A stretch of DNA of 64,000 bases from Alphaproteobacteria bacterium (GTDB lineage Bacteria; Pseudomonadota; Alphaproteobacteria; Micropepsales; Micropepsaceae): contig WGNJ01000030.1 in the NCBI GenBank assembly GCA_016124635.1, forward strand, positions 1 through 64,000, given 5' to 3'. Shown one piece after another: positions 17,140 to 24,906 of the stretch. The notes beneath the pieces are model-generated. The model searched no databases and was not told the DNA's origin. It worked only from the letters and a program-made list of their open reading frames with translations. The translations under genes and the position numbers were made by a program. Each line of letters begins with the position of its first letter. Position 1 is the first letter of the stretch.

Positions 17140-18867
17140 TCAAAGCACCGGGCTATCTTCGCCGAGCATTTCGCGGCGGATGATCTTCACTGGAACCAGG
17201 CCGGCGGCGAGAAAACGATCGTGGAACTCGGTCAGTGAGAACCTGTCGCCGAGCTTCTTCTTGTAGTCGTCCCGCAGCTTCAAGATTTCGAGCTTGCCGA
17301 TCGTGTAGTTCAAATAACCCGGATCGACGGTGCCGCGCAGTGCCTCTCGATGTGCTTCGGGCTCGGGCGAGCCGCATTCCTTCATGAATATATTCTGGGC
17401 ATCTTCGACACTTTTCCCGCGGGTGTGCATCTCGAGCGACGAGACAAAACGGCAATCCCGCAAAAGCGCGTCTTCGATTTGGGCGATACGCGTCTTCGGA
17501 TCCGCCCCGTTCAACCCCTGCTCCACCATCATCTGCTCGGTGTAGTGCGCCCAACCTTCGGTCGTCGATTGCGCATGCGTCATCTTCCGCGCCAGCGACC
17601 ACTCTCGATGCGCACGGCGCGTCAGATATTGCACGAAGTGTCCGGGCCAAACTTCATGCGCGGAGATGATTTCGAGGCCGGCGAAATAATAAGCCTGAAG
17701 ATATTGCTCGAGCTTGTCGGGCGAGAGACCAGCATCGGGCGGCGAGACGTAGTAGAAGGCCTCAGTCGAACGGCGCTCGAATGGCCCCGGCGAATCCATT
17801 GCAGCCGCCGTCGTGGCACGCCGGAAGCCCGGCGTCTCTTCGACCGTCGGCATCAGCCGGCTGGGGATCGTGATAATGCGATGCTGCTCGACGAACTGGC
17901 GCAGGGCCGCGAGCTGATCGCGCGCGGTCGAAATCAAAGTTTCCGGCGTCGGATGCTGCGCGCGGATCTCTGTGACGACCTCCTCGACGCTCTTGTTTGC
18001 ATCGTAATCGTGCGCCGCTTGTTTAAGCGCGGCTTGATCCTTGTGCAGTTGTGCGTAGGCGATATCGAGGAGCGCGGCTGGCGGCGTATCGACCATCTCC
18101 TTGTCGGCGAGGCGCTGCGCGAAGATGTCGGCGCTAAGCGCGAAGGTCCCGTCGGCTTGTGGCAGCAGGTCCTTTTCGAGATACGTCTGGTAGTCCTCAA
18201 GAGCTGCGATCACGGCATTGTTCGCAGCCTCGAACTCGCGCTGGAGCTTGCGGTTCTTGACGCCGCGGAACGCCTCGACAGTGCCCGTCCGGAAGAAATT
18301 GATCGAGCCTTTGATGTTGCGCATCGCAATCTCGACAAAGGCTTTCGGCGGGTGCGTTATGTTCGCCTTGCCGGCGGCGAGCATTGCCGGGATCAGCTTC
18401 TCGCGCGCAATCGCGGCGCGCATCCGAACGGCAGGCGGCGCGAAATCGCGATGGACGAGGCCGAACACCGATGCGGTGGCCGTACCGGCATAGATGTTGG
18501 GGTTCTTGCGCCAATATTGGATGGTCTCGAGATCGAGCAGCTCGCCTTTGATGTTCGCGACCAAGACATCGCGCTCGTCGCGCTCACGATCGCTCTTAGG
18601 GTTGGCGTCTTCGAAGGAGCGCAACGCTGCCTTTAGCCTCCGGATATCCGCCTCGTAGCCGGCGGCTGAGAGATCGTCGACCTTTCTGTCATATGTATGG
18701 ATGCCGGCACGGGTTGCGCTGATCGGATGGGTGCGGAACTGCTCGTCATAATAGGATTGGACGAGCGCCGCGAAGGAATGGGTGCGAGATCTGGCGTCCG
18801 CTGCGTGTATTGCTGCAACTGCACACAGCGCGATGATCGAGGTTCTAATCAACGTCTTGGCGCGCAT
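17140..18867 (-). CDS. Secreted DUF885-family metallopeptidase
   Basis: 575 residues with a signal peptide (about 1-25, cleavage near HAADA). HEVWPGHFVQ (about residue 405) is the HExxxGH zinc motif characteristic of DUF885 proteins, supported by TTEGWAHYTEQM about 30 residues later with the next Glu. Family members are thought to be periplasmic or outer-membrane metallopeptidases or dipeptidases. The length is normal. It is one of four unrelated secreted metallopeptidases in this window. Confidence 0.85.
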   Translation of the reverse strand: MRAKTLIRTSIIALCAVAAIHAADARSRTHSFAALVQSYYDEQFRTHPISATRAGIHTYDRKVDDLSAAGYEADIRRLKAALRSFEDANPKSDRERDERDVLVANIKGELLDLETIQYWRKNPNIYAGTATASVFGLVHRDFAPPAVRMRAAIAREKLIPAMLAAGKANITHPPKAFVEIAMRNIKGSINFFRTGTVEAFRGVKNRKLQREFEAANNAVIAALEDYQTYLEKDLLPQADGTFALSADIFAQRLADKEMVDTPPAALLDIAYAQLHKDQAALKQAAHDYDANKSVEEVVTEIRAQHPTPETLISTARDQLAALRQFVEQHRIITIPSRLMPTVEETPGFRRATTAAAMDSPGPFERRSTEAFYYVSPPDAGLSPDKLEQYLQAYYFAGLEIISAHEVWPGHFVQYLTRRAHREWSLARKMTHAQSTTEGWAHYTEQMMVEQGLNGADPKTRIAQIEDALLRDCRFVSSLEMHTRGKSVEDAQNIFMKECGSPEPEAHREALRGTVDPGYLNYTIGKLEILKLRDDYKKKLGDRFSLTEFHDRFLAAGLVPVKIIRREMLGEDSPVL

Positions 18868-19024
18868 CGGCAGATCCCTTCCCTTTGGTGGGCAGATGAT
18901 CTCCGAAATTCGTGCCTTCGTCGACAGCCACGCTTTTGAAACAGGTTGGCATGCGGACCGAGTTGGCTATGCTCAGGCTCAGCGCCGCCTTGCGGCATTC
19001 ACGAGCCGGGACCCGAGACGTACG

Positions 19025-19267
19025 ATGCACAATCCCTGGCTTGTCATTCTCATCGGTGCCGCCTGCGTCGTGGTGCCGATGCTGATCTCGCACTGGGAAG
19101 CCGCACGGATTGCCAAGCCCGGAAGCTTGCGCGACCGCATGCAAACGAGCGTGCGAAGCGAGCCACACGCCTCCTATTTCGTCGCCGGAATCCGGATCGG
19201 CATCGAGATCGCCGGCGTCGTGCTCATCGCGATCGGGATCATGCGCATGCTCGGCGTGCTCGCCTAA
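19025..19267 (+). CDS. Small two-helix membrane protein
   Basis: 80 residues from ATG 19025. Two hydrophobic segments (about 4-21 LVILIGAACVVVPMLI and 53-76 GIRIGIEIAGVVLIAIGIM) flank a basic cytosolic or periplasmic loop. The upstream open frame to 18782 is antisense to the DUF885 start and is not needed. No family recognised and no strong ribosome site seen. It converges with the next gene, 9 bp apart. Confidence 0.6.
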   Translation: MHNPWLVILIGAACVVVPMLISHWEAARIAKPGSLRDRMQTSVRSEPHASYFVAGIRIGIEIAGVVLIAIGIMRMLGVLA

Positions 19268-19276
19268 CGGCACGGG

Positions 19277-19645
19277 CTACGCCAGCGGGCGGACCGTCGC
19301 GATCTTGAACGTGCGCGTGATGCCGTCGTGCTCGGTGATCGAGAGATATTCACCCTGCTTGATCGTGTGCTTGTCGAGCTTGAAGACCGGCTCGTCGTCG
19401 TCGGTGTCATGGTTGTCGTAGTCGAAGATCCAGCCCTTGCCGCGATGGATCAGCCGACCGTTCTCGTCGTCTTGACCGGGGGCGAAGTGGCGCACCATGC
19501 AGGCGCCTTTGACCTCCTGCCAGGCCTTGGCGTCAAGGAGACCGTTCGCATCGAGCGGCGCCACGAACTCGTAACCGAAATGCGGATCGCCGTCCGGATG
19601 CTCTTTCGAGCGTGCGAGTTCGAGGTGAATGCGGGACAGTCTCAT
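19277..19645 (-). CDS. Conserved hypothetical protein
   Basis: 122 residues, soluble and acidic, starting MRLSRIHLELARSKEHPDGD. I recall similar short proteins in alphaproteobacteria with the same opening and the central GYEFVAPLDANG, but no known function. It follows the universal stress protein gene by 18 bp on the same strand, with an AGGAG ribosome site before ATG 19645, so the two are probably one operon, perhaps under the same FNR/FixK-like box. Confidence 0.8.
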   Translation of the reverse strand: MRLSRIHLELARSKEHPDGDPHFGYEFVAPLDANGLLDAKAWQEVKGACMVRHFAPGQDDENGRLIHRGKGWIFDYDNHDTDDDEPVFKLDKHTIKQGEYLSITEHDGITRTFKIATVRPLA

Positions 19646-19663
19646 TTGTTTTTCTCCTGAAGA

Positions 19664-20527
19664 TCAGTGTGCGAGGAAGACCGGCATCGTCGCGTTGGCC
19701 AGAATATGGCGCGTCACGCCGCCGAGCGCGATCTCGCGCAAGCGACTGTGCTCGTAACCGCCCATCACGAGAACGCCGGCGCCCGAGTTTTCCGCAGCGT
19801 CGATCAGCGCGGACGCGGTACCTTGCGAACCGGGATTGATGCCGTGCTCGACGACTTGCAGCCCGTGCAGGCTCAAATAGTCGCGCAGGCGATCCAGTTG
19901 CACCGTGTCGATCGGACCCGTCGAGACGTTGAGGATCTCGATCGAATCCGCGCGTTTCAAAAGCGGGATGGCGGCGGAGATCGCGTGGGCCGCAGCCGCG
20001 CCGCCATCCCAACCGATCGCAACCTTTGTGCCGGCAATTTTTGCCACACTACGCGGCACCAGCAGGACCGGCTTGCGCCCGTTGATCAGCGCGGACTCGA
20101 GCGCGGCGCGCAGGCCGACCTCTTGCGCCTCGGCCGGGCAGTCGAAGAGCACGAGATCAGACAGGCGCGCCTCGTCGGCCACGACATTGTCGATCACGCC
20201 TTCGCGGATTGCGAAGGTCCCGCCCATACCTGCCGCGCGCGCCGGCGCCTCGACTGCGAGACCGGCCTCCTTTGCGGCCTTTTCGAATGCGCTCTTAGCT
20301 GCCGCGGCGGCGGCGCTCGCCGCATTACGCGACGCGTCAATGACGTCCTGAACGACGTTGGCCGAGATGCCGTCGCCCAGATACGGAATCACTTCCGTCG
20401 GGTCAGGCCGGATGAAGAGCGCCGACACGTGACTCGCGAATGTCTTGGCGAGCTCGAAGCCGTGCCGTAGCACCGTGGCGTCACGCGCCGTCCCGACGAG
20501 GGGGACCAGAATTTTGCGATAGGCCAT
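19664..20527 (-). CDS. Universal stress protein, two UspA domains
   Basis: 287 residues from ATG 20527 (GGAGAG upstream; GTG 20530 is adjacent). The N-terminal half opens with KILVPLVGTARD. The second half restarts at about residue 168 (KVAIGWDGGAAAAHAISAA) and ends LVMGGYEHSRLREIALGGVT, the family's nucleotide-binding end in a slightly altered form. UspA proteins help survival under starvation and low oxygen; some bind ATP. An FNR/FixK-like box 50-70 bp upstream suggests anaerobic or microaerobic control. Confidence 0.88.
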   Translation of the reverse strand: MAYRKILVPLVGTARDATVLRHGFELAKTFASHVSALFIRPDPTEVIPYLGDGISANVVQDVIDASRNAASAAAAAAKSAFEKAAKEAGLAVEAPARAAGMGGTFAIREGVIDNVVADEARLSDLVLFDCPAEAQEVGLRAALESALINGRKPVLLVPRSVAKIAGTKVAIGWDGGAAAAHAISAAIPLLKRADSIEILNVSTGPIDTVQLDRLRDYLSLHGLQVVEHGINPGSQGTASALIDAAENSGAGVLVMGGYEHSRLREIALGGVTRHILANATMPVFLAH

Positions 20528-20577
20528 CACGGCTCTCCTTGCCTTGCGGGGACCCTAGCGCCGCGCAGACTAGTCGT

Positions 20578-20597
20578 TCCTTGAGGTGAATCAAGGA
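20578..20597. promoter_or_regulatory. FNR/FixK-like binding site
   Basis: TTGA (20581-20584), six bases, then TCAA (20591-20594), inside a larger inverted repeat TCCTTGA / TCAAGGA. This matches the Crp/Fnr-family core TTGA-N6-TCAA. Its centre is about 60 bp upstream of the usp start on the minus strand, which fits activation from near -41 with a short leader. It could also act on the HD gene in the other direction, about 85 bp away. Binding is inferred. Confidence 0.55.
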
Positions 20598-20673
20598 AGA
20601 GCGGACCGCCGAACCACCCGAAGGAAACGCGCCTGAAAAGGTGCGGTTGCAATCCCTTTCGCAATCAGCGCAT

Positions 20674-21330
20674 ATGACCCCTCCGCTCGCACCTTCATTC
20701 GTTAACGGCCGTCGCATGACCCGCGCGCAAAAGCTGACTCAACCTCGCGCTTGGCAGCGCATGCTGTCGGGACGGCGGCTCGATCTGCTGGATCCCTCGC
20801 CGTTCGACATAGAGATCGAAGACATCGCGCATGGGCTCGCGCGCGTCGCGCGTTGGAACGGTCAAACGCACGGCGATCACGCATTCTCAGTGGCGCAACA
20901 TTGCATGCTGGTCGAAGAGTTCGCCGGATTGATGCGGGCAGGTCTCGCGCAACGCTGGCGGCTGGCGGCGTTGCTGCACGACGCGCCGGAATACGTCGTG
21001 GGCGATCTGATCTCGCCGTTCAAGGCCGCGGTCGGCATCGACTACAAGACTCTCGAGAACAAGCTACTCTCGGCGATCCACATGCGCTTCGGACTGCCGG
21101 CGAAGCTGCCCGAAGAGATCACGATGCTGATCAAGCGGGCTGACCGGGCGGCGGCGCATTTCGAGGCCGTGCAGCTGGCAGGCTTCTCGACGGAGGAAGC
21201 CTTGACCTATTTCGGCGTGCCGCGCGGTTTGCCGCCGGTCAAGCTGTTGCCGCTGGCCACGAAAGACGCACAGCGCAAGTTCGTCGAACGGTTCAAGTCA
21301 TTGATGGCGGGCGCCGGTTTGGCGCGCTGA
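20674..21330 (+). CDS. HD-domain phosphohydrolase, YfbR-like
   Basis: 218 residues from ATG 20674; GTG 20641 and ATG 20716 are alternatives and no clear ribosome site decides. The HD fold is shown by HAFSVAQHCMLVEEF, LLHDAPEYVVGDLISPFK (metal-binding His-Asp and the Glu) and a later IKRADRAAAHFEA Asp. YfbR-type enzymes dephosphorylate nucleotides; other HD enzymes of this size act on ppGpp or NADPH. It is first in a tight operon with a phosphatase and a NAD-type regulator, so a nucleotide-cofactor substrate is a reasonable inference. Confidence 0.8.
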   Translation: MTPPLAPSFVNGRRMTRAQKLTQPRAWQRMLSGRRLDLLDPSPFDIEIEDIAHGLARVARWNGQTHGDHAFSVAQHCMLVEEFAGLMRAGLAQRWRLAALLHDAPEYVVGDLISPFKAAVGIDYKTLENKLLSAIHMRFGLPAKLPEEITMLIKRADRAAAHFEAVQLAGFSTEEALTYFGVPRGLPPVKLLPLATKDAQRKFVERFKSLMAGAGLAR

Positions 21331-21333
21331 GCG

Positions 21334-21849
21334 ATGCCACTGATCTATGTGTGCCCGAAGAGCCAGGTGCCCGATGCGGCGGAGCGGCTGCGTCCATCGC
21401 ATCTGATCACGCTGCTCGATCCGAGGGATGATATGCCTACGCCGGAAAGCATCGCGGCACATCGGCATCTGCGGCTCGGCATGAACGACGTCGTGCAGGT
21501 CCTACCGGACCACACGCCGCCGGACGAACAGCATGTGCGTGAGATCATCGCCTTTGCCGGAACATGGGATCGTACGCGACCGATGCTGGTGCATTGCTGG
21601 GCCGGGATCAGCCGGTCGACTGCGACCGCGTTCACGATCGCCTGCATGCTCACCCCCCATGGACGCGAGGAGCGGATTGCGCGAGCGCTGCGTGCGGCGT
21701 CACCCTACGCCTATCCGAACGCACGGATCGTCGCGCTGGCCGATCATCTGCTTGGACGCGACGGGCGCATGGTCGATGCGCTTGATCGGATGGGCCCTGC
21801 CCAGGCAACATTCGAAAGTCAGCTCTTTGCATTGGGGCTCGACCATTGA
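21334..21849 (+). CDS. Dual-specificity/tyrosine phosphatase-like protein
   Basis: 171 residues, starting 3 bp after the HD gene. The CX5R catalytic loop appears as HCWAGISRST (Cys about residue 89), and an upstream Asp in LRLGMNDV or DHTPPDE could be the general acid. Such small cysteine phosphatases act on phosphoproteins or on small phosphorylated metabolites. The position between an HD hydrolase and a NAD regulator suggests the second, but nothing in the sequence proves it. The stop overlaps the regulator's possible TTG start. Confidence 0.82.
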   Translation: MPLIYVCPKSQVPDAAERLRPSHLITLLDPRDDMPTPESIAAHRHLRLGMNDVVQVLPDHTPPDEQHVREIIAFAGTWDRTRPMLVHCWAGISRSTATAFTIACMLTPHGREERIARALRAASPYAYPNARIVALADHLLGRDGRMVDALDRMGPAQATFESQLFALGLDH

Positions 21850-21860
21850 AGGCCGAGCGG

Positions 21861-22835
21861 ATGAGCGTGCGCACTGCGGGCTCGCGCGAGCATACCGTGA
21901 TCATCGGGCTAAATGCCTGCGTGGTGACGGTGATCGGCGAGACGCCACATGTGCTGACCGTGCGGCGCGAGGGCATCGAGGGCCTGCCCTTCGGATCGTT
22001 CGCGCCGCAAGAGCATCGCACGCTCCAGATCGGCTTGCGAGATCTGGTGCGCGAACAAACGCAGCTGAGGTTGGGCTACGTCGAACAGCTCTACACGTTC
22101 GGCGACCGCGGGCGGCACGTGCTCGAGCCCGGCGAAGGTCATCGCGTGGTCTCCGTCGGATATTTGGCGCTCACGCGCGAGACGGCCGAGGGTGCGTCGG
22201 CGGCGGGCCACTGGCGCAGCTGGTACGACTTCTTCCCTTGGGAGGATTGGCGAAAAGAGAAGCCGGCGATGATCGACGCGATGATCAAACCGCGACTAGA
22301 CGCTTGGGCTCGGGCGAGCGCGGCGGAACGCGAAACGCGCCGCGAGCGCGCGGCGCTGTGCTTCGGCTTCGACGGGCTGGCGTGGGACGAAGAGCAGGTG
22401 CTCGAGCGCTACGAGCTCATGTACGAAGCGGGGCTCGTGCTCGAGGCGCGGCGCGACAAGCGCGCCCTGCCCTCCTCCGCACCGCCGGCCGCGGAGCAGG
22501 CGCGGTTCGGCGAACCGATGCAGTTCGACCATCGCCGCATCTTGGCGACGGGCATGGGCCGATTGCGCGGCAAGCTCAAATATCGGCCGGTCGTGTTCGA
22601 ATTGATGGAGCCGACATTCACGTTGCTCGAGCTGCAGCGCACCGTCGAAGCGATCAGCGGCGTGCGCCTGCACAAGCAAAATTTCCGCCGGCTCGTGGAG
22701 TCCACGGGCTTGGTCGAGCGGACGGGCCGTCAGTCGAACAAAGCCGGCGGGCGGCCAGCCGAGCAATTTCGCTTTCGGCGCGAAGTCTTGCGCGAGCGCC
22801 CGTCGCCCGGACTGAAGGTGCGCGCGCGCGGATAG
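21861..22835 (+). CDS. Nudix-like NAD regulator (NadQ/NrtR type)
   Basis: 324 residues from ATG 21861; TTG 21846, overlapping the upstream stop, is possible. The N-terminal half (about 10-130) follows a Nudix fold, but the Nudix box is degenerate: where GX5EX7REUXEEXGU is expected the sequence reads RDLVREQTQLRLG, without the EExG core. The C-terminal third (about 225-310, FTLLELQRTVEAISGVRL, then FRRLVESTGLVERTG) is a winged helix. That layout is that of NrtR and the alphaproteobacterial NadQ group, which repress NAD genes and sense a NAD-pathway metabolite. nadABC lies 3.2 kb downstream with a palindrome at its promoter. Confidence 0.78.
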   Translation: MSVRTAGSREHTVIIGLNACVVTVIGETPHVLTVRREGIEGLPFGSFAPQEHRTLQIGLRDLVREQTQLRLGYVEQLYTFGDRGRHVLEPGEGHRVVSVGYLALTRETAEGASAAGHWRSWYDFFPWEDWRKEKPAMIDAMIKPRLDAWARASAAERETRRERAALCFGFDGLAWDEEQVLERYELMYEAGLVLEARRDKRALPSSAPPAAEQARFGEPMQFDHRRILATGMGRLRGKLKYRPVVFELMEPTFTLLELQRTVEAISGVRLHKQNFRRLVESTGLVERTGRQSNKAGGRPAEQFRFRREVLRERPSPGLKVRARG

Positions 22836-22874
22836 ACGTGCTAAACTTCCCGCCGGCGGCTGGGGGGCCAATCC

Positions 22875-23342
22875 ATGAAATTGCGCGTGATGTTGTGCGC
22901 CGTCGCGCTTGCCGCGTCAGGTTCATCCGCGTTCGCGGCGTTCGACGATTATAAGCCATCGTCTCTTAAGGACGTGTTCGCGATCGACAAGAACGCGTGT
23001 GACGCGCTCGGCGAAAAGGAAGTGGTCGTCGACGTCCTCAGGCAAGTGTTTCGCGTGCCGGCGGTCTGGAGCGGCGAGATTCGTCCGATCGATCCGAGGA
23101 CACAGAACATCATCTCCGCGTATGGAAAGTCGTTGCACCAACCGACGTGGGGTGACTTGTTCAAACAGGAGATTCGCGTCAGCGACGGCGGCGTCGACTA
23201 TTGGCTCGCGATCCAGAGCACCATCGTCGAGGCATTCAAGTCCGAGGTGCACAAAGGCGGCGCGGTCGAGCTTTGCGTGGCGTTCTACGGCTGCTGGCCG
23301 AAGCATCCCGTCGCGAGCGTCAACGAATTCCAAGCGCAGTAG
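22875..23342 (+). CDS. Secreted hypothetical protein
   Basis: 155 residues with a clear signal peptide (MKLRVMLCAVALAASGSSAF, cleavage near FAA). The mature part has three Cys (NACDAL, LCVAF, GCWPK), no recognisable motif and no further membrane helix, so it is probably periplasmic. It starts 39 bp after the NAD regulator gene, preceded by GGGGGG, and could be the last gene of that operon. It converges with the HU gene; a shared hairpin lies between. Confidence 0.7.
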   Translation: MKLRVMLCAVALAASGSSAFAAFDDYKPSSLKDVFAIDKNACDALGEKEVVVDVLRQVFRVPAVWSGEIRPIDPRTQNIISAYGKSLHQPTWGDLFKQEIRVSDGGVDYWLAIQSTIVEAFKSEVHKGGAVELCVAFYGCWPKHPVASVNEFQAQ

Positions 23343-23345
23343 GCC

Positions 23346-23381
23346 GAAAGAAAACGAGCCCCGATCTTTCGATCGAGGCTC
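23346..23381 (-). terminator. Rho-independent terminator of the HU gene
   Basis: The arms 23356-23366 and 23371-23381 pair with one interior mismatch. Read on the minus strand, the hairpin is followed by GTTTTCTTT, a U-rich tail, about 21 bp after the HU stop. The plus strand lacks a T run, so the site mainly serves HU. Confidence 0.7.
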
Positions 23382-23401
23382 GCCAATTCAAGCAGCGACG
23401 A

Positions 23402-23701
23402 TTAGATCGACTGCTTCAACTCCTTCGCGGCGCGGAAGGCGACCTTCTTCGACGCCTTGATCTTGATGGCCTCGCCCGTCGCCGGGTTGCGGCCCATGCG
23501 CGCCTTACGGTGACGCACCATGAAGACACCGAGCGCGGGCAGACGAACCTTCTCGCCCTTCTTCATGTGCTTGCAGATGGTCGCGACGAAAGCGTCGGTA
23601 TATTCGTTGGCCTGTTTCTTCGTGAGACCGTGCTTCTCCGACAGAGCGGCGGCAATGTGCTTCTGCGTGACGGTGGGTTTCTTCGCTGCGGCTGCGGCCA
23701 T
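23402..23701 (-). CDS. HU-family DNA-binding protein
   Basis: 99 residues from the ATG at 23701. The beta-arm signature GRNPATGEAIKIKASKKVAF and the ending RAAKELKQSI are classic HU/IHF features. The N-terminus has an added AAAAAKKPT stretch before the usual TQKHI helix, slightly longer than the 90-residue norm. HU bends and compacts DNA as a dimer. An open frame continues upstream to 23767, but ATG 23701 gives the normal protein. It stands alone with its own terminator, and its start is about 250 bp from the stop of the next gene on the same strand. Confidence 0.9.
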   Translation of the reverse strand: MAAAAAKKPTVTQKHIAAALSEKHGLTKKQANEYTDAFVATICKHMKKGEKVRLPALGVFMVRHRKARMGRNPATGEAIKIKASKKVAFRAAKELKQSI

Positions 23702-23948
23702 TTCTGGATACCCCTGGCTATCTATGAACGATAAAGCGATCTCAACCGACTCGCCGCCGACCTTCAAAAAAGCCTTAGCTGACGGCGTTTTTTGTCGGCG
23801 CGATTCGCTGACAGCCGCCAGTGGTACTGCTTTCCGTTGAACCCAGCTAGCGTTTTTGACCGATTTATCTACAAAAAAAGAGACTCGTGTTTCGAAAGCA
23901 GCGGTCGCGTAAGGCCGAATCGCATGTCGAGAAGTTTAGGAATCCGCT

Positions 23949-24896
23949 TCACCAGCAGCGCGAGCGGTCCTCGACCGCGATTTGGGTCAACACTGCCGCG
24001 TGATCCGAGCCCGGCAACCTCAGCACCTTACGCTCGGCGAAGGCGAAGCCTTGCGAGGCCATCAGATGATCGATCGGTATCCGCATCGGCGGCGGCAGGG
24101 CGGCGTGCCAAGTACCGCCGGGCCCGAGCGAAACATGCAAATCCGCTTTGTTTTCAATGGTTTTGACGACGTGTCCCCACGGCGGTGCGTTGAAGTCGCC
24201 GACCAGGAGCTTGGGTCCAGGCCAACCGCGCAGCGCTTCCGCAAGGTCGTCCGCCTCCAGGTGCTGCGAGGCGATCGGCGCAAACGGGAACGGGCGCGTC
24301 AGGTGGGTGACAAAGATGGTGAGGCGGCACCCCGCCGGGCTCGACTCGAACCAGGCGACCGGCGAACGCTGGATCGAGCCGACGAAATCGATGTGCGGTT
24401 CCGTGATCGGAAAGCGTGAGAGGACGAGAATGTCGCAGCCCGGGCTTTGCCAGCATTCAAAGCGGTGCGGGTAATGCGCGTCGAGCGCGCGCAGCCCTTT
24501 GCGCCCTCGCGGCGTTATTTCTAGGAGCACGACAATGTCCGCGTCGATCGCCTCGATGCGCTGCACCACGCCTGCGAGTTCATGGTTGCGGTAATAGGTG
24601 TTGAACTGGAGCAGCGTGAAACGCGCCGCGCCCGCATCTGGCGGCGGCGGCCTCTGCATCCACGGCGCAGCGAGCGCATAAGCCGCCGCAGCGGCGACCC
24701 CTGCTGCCGCCGCGAGCCGCCAACGACGCAGCGCGAGGGCGATGAGGCCGACCGTGATCGCGATGCCGAACGAAGGCAGCAACGGCAGCGCCATCATGTC
24801 GAAGAGCCAATGCACGTCGACAAGTTGCGTCGCCGCGCAAACGGCGATGACGAAAATGATCGGCAGCAGGAGGAAGATGAAGACGATGTTCTTCAC
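23949..24896 (-). CDS. Endonuclease/exonuclease/phosphatase-family membrane protein (copy 1)
   Basis: 315 residues. Three hydrophobic segments in the first 85 residues anchor an EEP domain (about 92-310), with NTYYRN, the metal-binding Glu in IVVLLEITP, the VTHL strand, LLVGDFNAPPWG and a C-terminal SDHAAVLT. This catalytic set is used by phosphodiesterases and phosphatases of the DNase I / sphingomyelinase fold. Topology puts the domain outside the cytosol. The neighbour at 24907 is a paralogue with the same layout. The true substrate is unknown. Confidence 0.85.
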   Translation of the reverse strand: MKNIVFIFLLLPIIFVIAVCAATQLVDVHWLFDMMALPLLPSFGIAITVGLIALALRRWRLAAAAGVAAAAAYALAAPWMQRPPPPDAGAARFTLLQFNTYYRNHELAGVVQRIEAIDADIVVLLEITPRGRKGLRALDAHYPHRFECWQSPGCDILVLSRFPITEPHIDFVGSIQRSPVAWFESSPAGCRLTIFVTHLTRPFPFAPIASQHLEADDLAEALRGWPGPKLLVGDFNAPPWGHVVKTIENKADLHVSLGPGGTWHAALPPPMRIPIDHLMASQGFAFAERKVLRLPGSDHAAVLTQIAVEDRSRCW

Positions 24897-24906
24897 GCGC
24901 GGCTAC

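Noticed and set aside
20598..20673. A second copy of the nadA palindrome before the HD-phosphatase-regulator operon
   Set aside because: No TACTCAA/TTGAGTA pair is present, so self-control of the regulator through this motif is not supported.
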